This document shows, one piece after another, positions 22,364 through 38,463 of a DNA stretch of 64,000 bases. Under the pieces are notes generated by a model. That model was not told the DNA's origin and ran no database searches. It saw only the letters and a program-made list of their open reading frames with translations. Each line of letters begins with the position of its first letter. The stretch's first letter is position 1. The stretch comes from Ricinus communis (Eukaryota; Streptophyta; Magnoliopsida; Malpighiales; Euphorbiaceae), in assembly GCF_019578655.1 (NCBI RefSeq), contig NC_063260.1, positions 29,412,888 through 29,476,887 on the forward strand, written 5' to 3'. The translations under genes were made by a program, and so were the position numbers.

Positions 22364-24177
22364 AGAAATATATCAAATAATTGACCATGTATTGGACAAT
22401 GCTGGTAAGGCAACAGGCTGTCTTCTTTTATCTTTAGATTTTACTCACACCCTATGAAAATAATGAATATGAGATGAAAATTCATGAGGGAGCTGGAATG
22501 ATATATTTTTTATAGTATTTTTATTTATTCCCAAGCAATTTTGATTTTGTAGATTTGTCATGTGGATCATATTTTTGAAAGCAGGCTTCAGTTTTAGTCG
22601 AGGCCTCTTGCTGCAATTTTTCTTCTCTATAAAAGTTTTCAGTTGTGAGAAATTTTCCCAAGCTTTCAGGAAAACCTAATTCTGGAGGCACTCTTGTTGA
22701 AGGCTAAGAAAAAAGTATGGAAGAAACGGAAGCGAAGACGAGAAAAAGCAAAAACAAGGCATGTGAAGAAGCACAATCAGTCAGATTCTGCTTTGGTCCT
22801 TCTTCCCAAGTTATGCTTCTAGACAATCATCTGAGCTTATCCCGTAAGGAACTTTCTCAATTCCATCAGAAATCGACCGTTTCTTTGCGTAACCAATGGC
22901 GGCTTTTCTCCATTAATCATGCGCAATAAATTTTTGCTAATGTCTAGCTAGGCAAAGTTGTACCAGTTTTGTGTGCTTTTCTAGAATTACTTCTTAAGTT
23001 CGCCTGATTTGTTTAAATTATTTTCAAATTCAAACATGTTATGCATTTAGACTTTGCAAAGGGGCAACTAAAGTATAGCCTGAAAGTCTCACATTCGTAG
23101 TGATAAATAATCTTAACCTTATCAATTCTTAATTTTTGCTTATTATTATATTGCCTACAGCATCGTCGTTCCAGATATTTACCGGTAATATCCAACAGTA
23201 AAAAATTTTAAATTATATTTTTTTTCAATCACTGATTTGGTGCCTTAAGATTCCAAAGATTTTAAAAGATTTAATAATTTTACTTTTTAGTTATTACCTT
23301 AATATTTTAAAATTTTGTATAACTTTCAAAATCTTGAATATTTTCATTCAAACAGGCTGAGAGTTACGACAGATTAAAGAAGTTTAACGTTACAGTCAAA
23401 GATCTAAAGAGATTCAAAATTACAATTGAAGACGTGAACTGGCATGGAATTTGAACATTGGATAAACGTACGGCATTCTTCAGGAATTGATGATAGTTAC
23501 CCTCTTAAAATTAGTTTTAATTGAATAAACACTTAATTTACTCATTAATGAAGACCCATCAAGCCGTCAGAAATTTAGATTCATCACTGCGTTCTCTAAA
23601 CTAATGTGTACCAATTATTTGAGAGAATCACACTTCACTACAAATTTAGACCATAATTCTGTGGATGCCAAGCCAATTTTTCCCATTTATTTTAATTATA
23701 ATTTTGAAGCAAACAAGAATTCATCTAAGAGATGAAACCCAAATACAAGTCAAGATAACAATTTAAGAATTAGTAATATAAATTATGATCAGTTATATTA
23801 TGGATTCTGTAAACAAAATAAAATAAAATCCACCGACAAGAAGCGCATGCATGTGTCAAAAAATTAGAAGTCAAAGTAAGTTCTTTCATTTTTCAATTGG
23901 AAATATAGTCAACATTTACCCGCATTTATCATGCCTGTAAATTTGACAACCACCAACTTCTGCACCTTCATTTTATTTCTTCACAAATGTACTACAGCTT
24001 ATGCCCATGAAAGAAAGAAAATTTACTTTTACACTTTCATCTTCTGTTTGAATACTAATCTATCTACTGATACAAAATGGCATAAAAGCACTGTTAAAGA
24101 TAAGAAAACAGCATTAATCTTTTTTTTTTAATTTTGCCATTTTCTTACATTTAACACTTACTGTGTATATGCGTATA
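22364..24177. other. Convergent intergenic spacer between GUF1-type and WRKY genes
   Basis: Both neighbours end here, so it should contain two 3' UTRs. A short Lys/Arg-rich ORF at 22717-22929 has no recognisable family and is probably 3' flank. The rest is AT-rich; nothing else was recognised. Confidence 0.6.
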
Positions 24178-27662
<3,485 letters not shown>

Positions 27663-28121
27663 TTTCTCTTGAGACAAAGCTTAATTAAAAGCCAAGAGAT
27701 ATGGATATTTTGCCTTTTCTTTTTTATGGACTGGCCATGTCCATTGGCCACTTCTTATAATAGAAGCTGTAAAGTCTTCCTGACTTTTAGTACAATTAAA
27801 CTAATAAACAAATTGAAATCCCAGTGCTCATCTGTCTATTACGCAGATATACAAAAATGTCAACACCTCTGCTATTATTTAATTATTACAATAGAAACAG
27901 AAATTAAAGAGTAGACAAATCTGGAACAATTCAGCTTCAACTTCAACTTGTTCCACAGATAAGACCCAGACTAAAGAGGGGAGAGAGAGAGCTAAATTAT
28001 CTGGCAAACTCTATTAAATATTTTATTTCATGCTACTGTTTGTGAATGCAAAATTTAATTAAGTATAGTAGAACTGTCTTTGAAGCTTCGTACAAAGGTG
28101 ACTTAACATTGCTAATTAAAT

Positions 28122-28282
28122 GGTCAAATGATCAGCTGGTGACGCCCTAAATCCGGAGGCCGGTGGGTGAGCGTGTCAACGGTGGAGCCTTTATGGATTT
28201 TGTTTATATATTTCATTGTCAAGTTCCCGGTCAATACGCTTGTTTTACACGTTATAAGACATTGCTGCTCATGCCATTGACC
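28122..28282 (-). promoter_or_regulatory. W-box cluster upstream of the WRKY gene
   Basis: Three complete W-boxes (TTGACC on one strand: 28122-28127, 28229-28234, 28277-28282) and two TTGAC cores (28175-28179, 28218-28222) lie within 161 bp, about 460-620 bp upstream of the ATG. W-boxes bind WRKY proteins, so auto- or cross-regulation is inferred. Such short motifs also occur by chance. Confidence 0.55.
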
Positions 28283-31200
28283 TTCTTTCTTCATGTTTGT
28301 ACTATTATTTGCATATACAAGTGTAGTACTAAGAACCCACCTTCAGGTTTCGCATCGAAAAACGCAAGCTGCAGGTTTTGCTTTTAATTTTATTAATTAA
28401 GCCAAATTGAAAAAGAAGGAAATTTTAAAAAACAAAAAAAGAAAGCATTCTGTGATTTGCAGCAGACTGGATGGCCAATTATGCAGGAAGTCTCTCCCTA
28501 TTGCTATCCATCAATTTTCTTCATGCTCCTTCAGGATTCCATGGTTGTTTAAGAAATGATGTTAGTATAGGGCGTGTCACCCTGGAATGATTCTCTAGCT
28601 GCCACTACTGTAACCAACAGAAAAAGAAAGTCATAAGCTAAATTATTGCATCTCTTATATGGTAAGTTTTAAGGATACTATGATATCGGGCTTATGCATC
28701 CAGAAATTACCGTCCGAGTTAAAACAATAAATATCGAAGTATGGATGAAGTAAATCTACCTTTTATTCATACCAACTCGGTAATCTTGTTTTTCTATCAC
28801 CTGCGGTTGCTGGAAAATTGAGTTGGTAGAGTCTTTACCTCATCAGTCTGGAGTACAAAAGCTTGATCATTGCCTTGTATTTGTGCAGATTTAGTTCAGT
28901 ACAGTTCCGTTAAGAGTAAAATCAAATGATTCTAGAAAGAGAAGAGGAACGGCCAGTATTGTGCTGGTAAGGATGAAATTGGAAAAAATTAAGAATGTAA
29001 AATGATGGGAAAAATATTAATATGCAAATCACCATTTCAATAATTAGGGTTCTAATTTCAAACCATGAGAGACTATCATTTTTTTTTTCTCTATGGAAAT
29101 CTTCTATTCTAAATCTAACTAATGAAGTTCGTTTAAGTGGATTGAAAAATTGGGAAATCAAATCGCAGTAATCCTATGAGAAAGATAAATTAATTATAAA
29201 ACATGTATTAGGTAGATAATATTAGCCATCATATACCTCATCAAGCATGCATAATTCACTAATCTACTATCAACGATTAGTAAATAATAGTTTATATATA
29301 AGTGGTTCATTATTCACTAGTTATGGTTTTACAAAGCAAAGTTTCCAATTTTTACCAAAATTTAGAAAAAAAAAACTCTTAGGTAGACTTAATTTACGCA
29401 TGACTAAATTTAATAAATAATATCATATGTCGATATACAATAAATTTTATCTAAGAACAACGTTTAGTTTCTGTCATGTGGCATTGCTACATTTCTCGAC
29501 TCTTAGCATATGACGGGGCAATTTATTAGAAAACAAGATTTTAAAATATGAGGGGATTAGTTTGGTTTAAGTTATTTAACTTAGGTGATTTGACTTTACA
29601 CGATTAAACAAAGAAGGATTTGTTCACAACATCTTCAAGTACAATATGAACAAGTTGTCATGATAGAAATATCTCCTTCAATTTCGATCATCCTTCAACT
29701 GCAAACTCTATATAAATATATATTTGTGCACATTACTTTCAAATTAAATTTGAATGGGATAAGAGAAAGATTGGAATCTGTTTTGGTTAATTTGACATTT
29801 CCATTTTGGTTTTTGGCCTTTTGAAAATCCAGTAATCCTTTTACCATCCAGTTTTGTTAATCCCTTTCCTCTAAAGTGAAAATGGGTTAAGGAGATTAAA
29901 GAAAAAAAGAATTAATCTCTTTATTTATTGATTTACTAATTTCAACAATTTTAATAAGTTTTGTTTTAATTTTTTTGGAAAGCTCATATTGAATACATTA
30001 ATCATAAATCGCTAAAATATTTATTATTATTTTCTTTTTCATAGATATTACTACTAGGCAAACATGGTTAATAGTTTAATAATTACACCAATAATCGTTA
30101 TACTCTTAATTATATTGTATAATTATCTACCATTCATTTAACTAAGGACTTAAATGAATAAACAATTATACACACAACTAAAGATAACTATCTATTAATA
30201 AGCCCCTTACTCTTTGTTTGAAAGCAAGGAAAATATTAAGAAAGGACCATTGAAGTGGACATTGAGTTTTCCTTATTTTAAAAATGAGATTTTGAATTCT
30301 TCAAGTGAAAAAAAATGCATTAGTTGATTTAGGTTAATATTTAGACACAAAAAAAAAAAAAAAAAGATAAAATAGTAACTTAAAACATATTTCTTTTATC
30401 TCATATACATATAGCCTTCTACATAGGTGAAAATAACATGAATTTATTTTTCTTTTTCTATTTACCTATTTCTTTTTATTCCCAAATAAAGTTACCATAA
30501 AGCATAAGAGCCAACTGGAGTTGTTTGATTGGTAGTTATATATGTAAGAATTAATTAAGCAATGTTGATAATTAGTGTAAATGATAGTTAATATATTTAG
30601 TGTGTGAACCCATGTCATTAAATATATAAATAAAGCTTCATCAAGATGTCAATCAATTTCTGATTAGCAGCATTTCTCTCAAGTGTTGGAGCCCAATGTA
30701 CATAGGGATCCGAAATGTAAGACTTCTAATAATTGGTCTCGACTTGCTCAGCCAACATCATCCATTTGAAATCATAATACGACTGTTTGTATTAATTAAC
30801 TTCAACTACTTGTCCGATATATGTGATTGTTAAATTATGTGCTATAGAAATGTTAATATTATCTTAAGTTTAATTTATTGTCATAAAATGTCCATCTCTA
30901 CTTCTCAGGAGCTTTTTTATATCTTCCTGATAAATGAAATATTGTGGATTTGCTTCCCAATACCCCATTGATGGCCAATTCCCAGTCAAGTGAACGCTTT
31001 TGGCAATACTTTTACCATTTCTTTATCTCAAAATAAAAAACACCCAAATTATTTTTAACTTATGGTGAAACACCCAAACAATCTTATTTTACTCAACTTG
31101 AAAATATATATGTATATTATTTTTATTAAATACTAAAAGATATAATTTATAATCTTATAATTTATCGTATAAATCTTTGTACGATTTACTTAGCTCATAA

Positions 31201-32299
31201 AAATTTTAAAAAAAAATCTATAAAATTGAATATTAATAGTAGATGATATCATTCACTTCTAGTGAGCTAATTAAAATTAAAAAAAAATGATGCCCACGAC
31301 CAGTAAAATTTGAGAATTTGTTAAGTTCTTTTATAAAAAGGAAAAAAAAAATATATATATACTTAATTTTATTGATTTGCAAGATTAGTAAACACACCCT
31401 CATGATCGTCACCTATTGAATAGTAAAAGGCATCAGGGTTCTATAAATCAAATTAAGAGGCATATTAAATTAGGTCTTACATAAGGCATTAGAGATGTTA
31501 GATTCATAGTCAATGGAGTGACACATTACAAACATAGAATAGCAACTAATGCATGTCTCTAATTTAACTAAGCTATAGGGGGGAAAATGAGAATTATATA
31601 TGACAAGTTCAACTTCAATATGTTATCATTTACTTCCATTGAAATCACAGTTATTGACCTAAGTTTTCATTTATTTGTTTAAATCCCAACAATCCTATGT
31701 TCCAACGCTTAATTGCAAAGGCATCTTTCAACCATTTCTCTCTTTTTTTTTTATTTTTATAATTACATCCAAACTATCGTATTTTTTGGAGGAGGAGAGA
31801 GATATGGTGGTCCAAATACATCTTGGGTTGTGATGGCTCTGAAATTATTTTTATTCTCTTGCCAGTTCCTAATCGAAGACTTTTGGGGCAAGTTGTGATT
31901 ACTCTGACTAAATGGGTCAATGATATTGATTACAACATTGAATTCCAAGTCTCTGAATATGAGATTTGTAATTGTATTATTATTTAGCAGTCGGCTACAA
32001 GTTATATTCAGGTTATTATATTCGTCCACAATTACAAATCAGGCATCCATATATATATAAATGTAGCATTTTCCTCCATATTAACAAAATTCAAATACGA
32101 GACTTTTGAAAGGAATCTAATTAGCTGTTAGAGTGAAGTAAGAAAAAAATGAATAAAAAGTATATAAGAGCTTGTTTAAGAGATAGTGATTAGCAAGTAA
32201 TATTAGTTTACTTGAGTACCCATTAATGATTTTATTAAGGGGGCAATGATGATATTATTTTTAATTCATGGGAAGCTAATGATACGCATTATTGAATGT

Positions 32300-32545
32300 G
32301 TTGAACAAGATGAACCCATTAAAGTTTCCTTTGTGATTTCGGCAGGTCATTCCTTGGGTTTGCAGATTCGTGAAAGGGGAATAAAAATGGACAATGATAA
32401 GGTGAAAGCAATGTTTAAATTCGAATCCCCTAGCTAGTGAAAAGAAAAAGAGCTCATAAAAGTTACTTGGCCAGATCATTTTCTTCCAAAAATTTGCTGC
32501 CACTAGGGTTTGAAGGATCAAAGCATTTAGTCCATTTTCCCAATG
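32300..32545 (+). mobile_element. Ty3/gypsy reverse transcriptase fossil
   Basis: Translation from about 32308 gives IKVSFVISAGHSLGLQIRER followed by GIKMDNDKVKAM. This follows the gypsy RT pattern in which a Lys-Cys-Phe-Gly segment leads to LGF..xRGIxxDxxKVKAI. After a frameshift, LLGQIIFFQKFAA and RIKAFSPF (about 32464-32540, with an in-frame stop) match the next gypsy block (LLGxxxFxxRFI ... AFSP). No LTRs or other domains were found nearby. Confidence 0.7.
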
Positions 32546-33677
32546 ATAATTAAAGAAAGAAAATGAATTCCATTAGTCTGAAGAACATCAGGCAGCTTTT
32601 GATGGTGTCAACAGATACTGTACCATCCTCCTGTCTTGAAGAGCTCTATAAAACCTGTGATCTTGTAAGATATATGTTAAATGATAGTCTCGAATTAAAT
32701 ATAATCGTAATCAGTTGGAGTTATATGCGAGGCACATGCATACTAACTAGTTTAGAGTCAACTAGTCATCACCTTATGCATTGAATGGGAGAACTAGTAA
32801 AAAAGTTAAGAAGTGGAATCAAAAAATCTTCTTTTAAGAGTCAGGAGGGGTTAAAATGAAAAAAGAAAATTCTAAAACATGTAGGAATAATCTTAGAAGA
32901 TGGAGGCCAAAATATAAGAAACATACATAATATGGAAATAAGTAATTAGTGTTTCATTCAAATAGTGAGACTTAATTTCTTTTCGACAGTTTTAAGCATT
33001 GATTAGGATTTAACCATTTTTATTCTAATAAACTATTATTATCATGTTGTCCATATCTGATAACATGAATTTAAAATTTAGTAAATTTTAATTTCCTTAT
33101 TGATTGTCATATCGATGTCTCAAACAATAAAAATATAAATTCTTACAAATTGAAATTTTTAAAAAATGAGATGCTTATTTTTATTATAATTTATAACCTT
33201 GTCAGCAAAATCTTTTGTGAAAACAGTGAAACTCCCATGTGCTTTTGATTAATTTTCCTTATTATTTATATATAGGTATTTAAATATTGGATATATGTTC
33301 CAAGTGAAATATCCTAATCTAGAGCCGGCCCAAGCCCGAACTTAATTTGAACATTTTAATGTCTGGGCCGCTTTCGTCAGGAGACATGCTTGAGGATTGC
33401 TGAGATATGCAGAAGTCCTGCCCCAGGACATCGATTGCATGCAATTCTTCTCCATGCAAATGGTCGAACCAAAGGGACCTTTACACGCATAATTTAAAAG
33501 AAGATAACATATCATTTCTACTGTTTGAATTTTTATTTTTTTTTAAAGAAAGAAATACCGTAACCCATCATCGGAAGAAAACGAGAAGTAAATAGAAAAA
33601 GATTGCCGTTTCTGTCTCATCGCCAAAAAATCAATGCATCAAATAAAATCACAAAACATAAATAAAGAAAGATAGAT

Positions 33678-33736
33678 GGAAAAAAAAAAAAAAAAAAGAA
33701 AGAAAGAAAGAAAGAAGAAGAAGCAGAAGAAGAAAA
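33678..33736. repeat. Purine microsatellite, poly-A / (GAAA)n / (GAA)n
   Basis: A run of about 18 A is followed by GAAA units and then GAA/GCA units. Non-coding. Confidence 0.85.
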
Positions 33737-35748
33737 ACCGTATAATTGTAAAAGTAAGAAGTATTTTTAAAAGAGAAAAGGTAACAATCGTATAAAAGAT
33801 TATCTATTCTCTAATCTAAACCTGAAACATTAAGTGGCCAGAAATTAATAAAAACAACGCATACAGTGGCATGTATCTTCCCAAGTTTCCCCTTGGTTGG
33901 TACGCAAATGGTCATCAGGAGCAAACACATCGTCGCATCCTTGAGAGCAAAGACCACGAACATGCTCTTCAAGATGCTTAGAGATGTCCCAACCAACCAG
34001 TAAAGTCATTTCACCAGCCACAACACTAATGTGTGGAGATTAATTAGCATCAGAAATGTTTACTTTAGATGTTGTACATTAGTTTTTCAGCAGTGGTTTT
34101 GGGATTGATGATGAGGTCTGATGTCGTTCGGTTTCAAAAGAGAGAATTAATCATAATTATCATAACGAGTTCAGCCAAGATGTTTATTCTTGACAAAAAG
34201 AACACCATTTTCTCCTGGTTGGAATGCGTCATGTTCCAAGAGAGAGCTCCAAATCCAAGTGAAGAACAACCTGGGCCTATATTCACAAACATTGACATAC
34301 TTTAGAACATAAAATCAACTATTAAAAAGGGTGAACTCAATCCACGACACTTTCTATATTGCAAAACCACTCTTAACCTACATTGACATACAATATCGGC
34401 ACCTGCTTCTTGTTTAACATGCATTGCAATGAAAAGACAGAGAAATCTCCATTATTAGTGTCTAGTTACTGAGATCTAATTGACCCACTTGAGATTTGAA
34501 TCTAAATTTCCTGAATGTTTGTTTTTCCACATTAAATTGGCATAAAGTAAAAGTAACTCAACTAAATCGATTAGCTGAAGAGAAAGTGAATACGTAGTAC
34601 ATACTTGATCACATAAGCATACGCATCTACTACTTTCAAATCATATTTTATCGTTCTTAGCAAATATTAAAAACCCCCAAAAAAAAAAAGGGAAAGCTCA
34701 CCTTAATATTCATATACAAGGGTAACAATAATGGAAATAAAGGTTCCCATTTTCTTTCTTTTGAACTGCATAATGCAAATATATTTATCAATAAAAAAAT
34801 AGATCAGCACACGGATTCAGTCCCAATCGAGTGCGGGCCACGTCATAACCACATTCCCCTTGAAAACCTTCACCATGACCTCACACCAAAATAATAAGAT
34901 GATCTTATATTTTTAAAGAAAGTAAATCTCAAATTGACAAGTGGCAAATTCAGGAATCAAAGTTGATCTCCCGATGTATCAACATCATCAAACTAAAGAT
35001 ATTAATTGGACAGAATGACAGTTACACAACAATTCCAACAAATTAAGGGACACGGACACCACTGTTTCAGGATCTGAGGTAGCCCTCCGGAGCCATCTAT
35101 CTTAAAAGTAACAAATCGTTTTCCTTTCCATTAAAGGGCAAAAAAAAAAAAAAGTAAAACATACTAGGTAGTGCATCTCTGTCTGTCAGTACCGAGCAAA
35201 CAACTTGTACCTTAAAAGCTTTCCTTAGGAAGTACAGGCGTAGGTCGCTTTAAGAATGATAGGCTAAATAATTTGGCTCCGGATAAGATATTTCTCTTCT
35301 GTCAGATCAAAATGGTGATGAAAACATTGGCCATCAGCGTGTAGCACGAATCTACATTCGCATGTCATCAATCAGCTTAATCAACAGAAACAAGGGGGAG
35401 GAAAAAAAACATGAAGAGAGAAGAGATATTAACGAGATGATAGTGACCCACAAAAGTGCACTTTTAACATTTTCTCATTCCACTATCGACCTCTTTCCGG
35501 TGCACCTACAATACTTTTGTCCTTTCTCTTTTAACCTTTTATGTACAGAAACTATTGAGGAAAAAAAGAAAAAAAAAAAGAAGCCACCAAGTGCCTCACG
35601 TCCCACAAGATAAAAAGATAAAAAAAGAAAAGTGACAAGAAGATAATGGTAAAAATAAAATAAAAGCTCTACTGTGGTCTGCTACAGAAGCGCCAGCAAC
35701 CAATGATTTAACAAGGCATAGGGAAGATAATAGCATAGACGGGTTCGC

Positions 35749-38463
35749 TCATTTCTTGACGATTTTTGGGCCTCTATACAATTCTCCTACCATTTTGAAA
35801 TCGTCTGGCTGCTTCGTCCTTTCTTGAAGCCATGCATAACCTTCCCTCTCCTCTTCGGGCAAGGAGACACCATCAACTGAATTTTCAAACACAACAAAGT
35901 TGCCATTTTTTCACAACTGAGTTTGCATATACTATTGACACTACTGCGCTAATATAGACAATATGAAAGCACGGTGAACTGTATGAAGATGTCACATGAT
36001 ACCTGAGAAATTGGCAAATGGGAAGTCATTATAGTATGTGCAATGCCGACCTTCAGGATCTGAATATGGGGGGCCAAGAACATCTAGCACTGCACATGCT
36101 GTCGCTGCTGTAAAGCAATGCATGTTGCCTCCATCAACAGGATAAAGGATGCAAGGGTTGCAAGGGGCAGTGAAGTCAGAGTCAATCTTGACTTTAGCCA
36201 GTCGTACTGAAGGTCGTTGGACGTCGTGCTGCTTCCCTTGCAGTGGCTGGAATTCAGTCTGCTTCACTTCAGGCTGCTTCTCTTCCGATTGCTGGATTTC
36301 AAGCTGCTTCTCTTCCGGTGACTGGATTTCAGGCTGCTTCTCTTCCAATTGAGGGACTTCAGGCTGCTTCTCTTCCAATTGCGTGATTTCAGGCTGCTTC
36401 TCTTCCGGTTGCTGGACTTCAGGCTGATTCACTTCGGGTTGCTGGACATTAGGCTGCTTCACTGCATTAACAAAAGCCACTTTTAAGAAAAAAGAAAACC
36501 GAGGATCAAATTTCCATTGTCTTGATTCTGCCAGAAGTTTTCAGTATGGTTCTTGCACAGACAACAAATACCATATCACATGCAAGGTTACATAAAGTTT
36601 ATACTTCATAGCTACTAATGAGGATCAATTTACAAATATACGCTTGCTTTACATTATCCTAAAACTTTCGCATTTTTCATGCGAGCTTTCAAATTTTGGA
36701 ATATGTACGATTGACATGAACCAGTAGCTTATATTTTTTTAGAATCATACAGGCTTAGAAAGCTTTCTCAGCACACAATGATCAGTTGCAAAACAAGGGA
36801 ACACATACCTTCAGAAGGATTCACCACTGCAGACCCGTTGACAGAGTCCTCATCCACCCAGTCATATGATTTGATATGCATCTTTCCAAACAGTAGCTTG
36901 CTAAATACAGTCATCCCAGGATGATTATGAAGTGGAATGACACCTGATGGGGGGAAGCAGAAGATACCTATCTGTAATATTACAAATTTACAGAGCCCAA
37001 GTCAAAAGTTTAACTCCCTAAGTAAAAAAACTTCAGTTTTAAAGCACCTCAAAACCCTTCATACCGAGAACTTGTTACATTCATGAATATGCAGGTATCG
37101 TATTGGAGGGGCTCTCCCAGCCACAGGTAAACGGAAATATGGCATTTCCGGATGCAGACCAACATCCTCTGGTGTGATAACGTCTACATAAGGGAAACAG
37201 TCATTCAAAATCAGTGACAGCTTGGATAAGGAATCAGTCATTCTTTTTCAATTGTGATTCTGGACTCTAATGAATATCGTACTAATTTTCCTAAACATAT
37301 TCCAAAGGCAGCAAATTTAAGCACACCAAATAATTCAATCATGAATTTATTTGATTTAACATATAGAAATGGCCAATTGTTATTGAAATTAAATGCAATT
37401 TCTGACAGAAGAAATGAAATCTAGAACTGTCACAAAATGACCGCATTTAAAAAAAATAAAAACTGTGACAGTAGCATTACTCTGATGCAAGGAAAAAGTG
37501 CAAAAATCGAAGACAGTTGAAAAGATTCGGCACAGTGCTAGCAAAATAAATATATGAAAAAAAAAAAAAGGAAAAAGAAAAAAGAAAAAGAAACATACGG
37601 TACCAAGTAGTGGCCTTTATTTATTTGACATAGCTCCGGCAACAACCATGAAAATAAAATACACAAATGTACCACACCAAGCCAAAAAAAAAAACAGATA
37701 CCAATGTATCATTCCAGACATAAAATAAAATAAAATAAGTGACTAAAATAAAAGAAGCTCACAGCTCACTCTACGAAACTGCAAATAATGTGCTAGAGAT
37801 CGAAAAATTCCAGAAAGCCATTGGCCTGTAAACACTCTTTAATTTGACAATGGAAGATTCAGATGTAAGAAATTGTTAAGACTCTATAAAGAGCAACAAT
37901 GTCAATGTGACTGCTTCCAAAACAAAATGTTAATGTGACCACGGTAGTGTAAGATCCATGCGTACATGATATCCAACTAATAAACTAACAAAGAAACCAT
38001 TTTCATTTTTATAATAATAACAACTTCAACTTGCCTAATCAGAATTTCCCAAAAACTTAATCCTATAACCATAATCCATGCCGCCAAATTATTAGATTCT
38101 AATCTTTAGCCATTTATAAGAAAACCACATTTTAGAACATTAAAGTCACATTAAAAAAGAAAAAAATAGAAAGAAACAAAAGAAAAAAAGAAACCATTAC
38201 AAAGACATACCCAAAACTGCCCTTAGCTTTTCAATTTTATCTGGAGCAGGAACAACTCCTGGTCCACCAATGCTAAAGACATCCTTGCAGGTATCATAAA
38301 GTTTTTGGACCGGTGACACAACCGCCGTCTTCTTGATGTGGCGTCCCCGCGCGGCCTTTTTTCCACCTCTGGTATTGGTATTGTTGAGAATTGGATTCTT
38401 TTCTTTTTCCACTTCACCAAACTCCTTTCCTTTCCTTTTAGCCACACTTGTTTCAATCCCCAT
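35749..38463 (-). CDS. Plant cysteine oxidase (PCO1/2-like) with an expanded decapeptide repeat
   Basis: Thiol dioxygenase of the 2-aminoethanethiol dioxygenase/PCO family. It oxidises N-terminal cysteine of ERF-VII factors with O2 and so marks them for N-degron proteolysis; PCOs act as plant oxygen sensors. Exons on the minus strand: 38463-38211, 37183-37065, 36971-36809, 36461-36003 and 35876-35749 (1122 bp, 373 aa). The cupin iron-binding histidines are visible in IPLHNHPGM (exon 3) and in [10 protein letters not shown] (exon 4). Family blocks [15 protein letters not shown] and [13 protein letters not shown] are also present. The N-terminus is basic ([30 protein letters not shown]). Oddity: exon 4 opens with about 80-90 residues of Gln/Pro/Glu-rich repeats, placed between VNPSE and [11 protein letters not shown], where relatives have a short linker. 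This makes the protein much longer than the usual 240-300 aa. The repeat is in frame and the rest looks functional. Confidence 0.94.
36205..36461 (-). repeat. 30-bp coding minisatellite inside the cysteine oxidase gene
   Basis: The gene strand repeats a unit coding roughly QPEVQQLEEK. Successive units read [50 protein letters not shown] and [10 protein letters not shown], flanked by more diverged units on both sides. There are 6-8 units of 30 bp, all in frame. The plus strand shows the repeated phrase CAGGCTGCTTCTCTTCC. Confidence 0.93.

Larger units (their letters stand above)
27663..35748. other. Eight-kilobase region without an intact gene
   Basis: The left 0.6 kb is the WRKY promoter (W-box cluster at 28122-28282). 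The rest is AT-rich with scattered short ORFs lacking family features. A Ty3/gypsy reverse-transcriptase fossil lies at about 32300-32545 and a purine-rich microsatellite at 33678-33736. The right end is the 3' flank of the cysteine oxidase gene. No tRNA, snoRNA or known miRNA precursor was recognised. Confidence 0.6.

Noticed and set aside
22717..22929. Lys/Arg-rich short ORF after the GUF1-type gene
   Set aside because: No recognisable family and no intron or promoter context. Two frames are equally open here, as expected for A/G-rich 3' flank.
36149..36352. Plus-strand Cys/Ser-rich repeat ORF
   Set aside because: Shadow of the decapeptide-coding minisatellite on the opposite strand.
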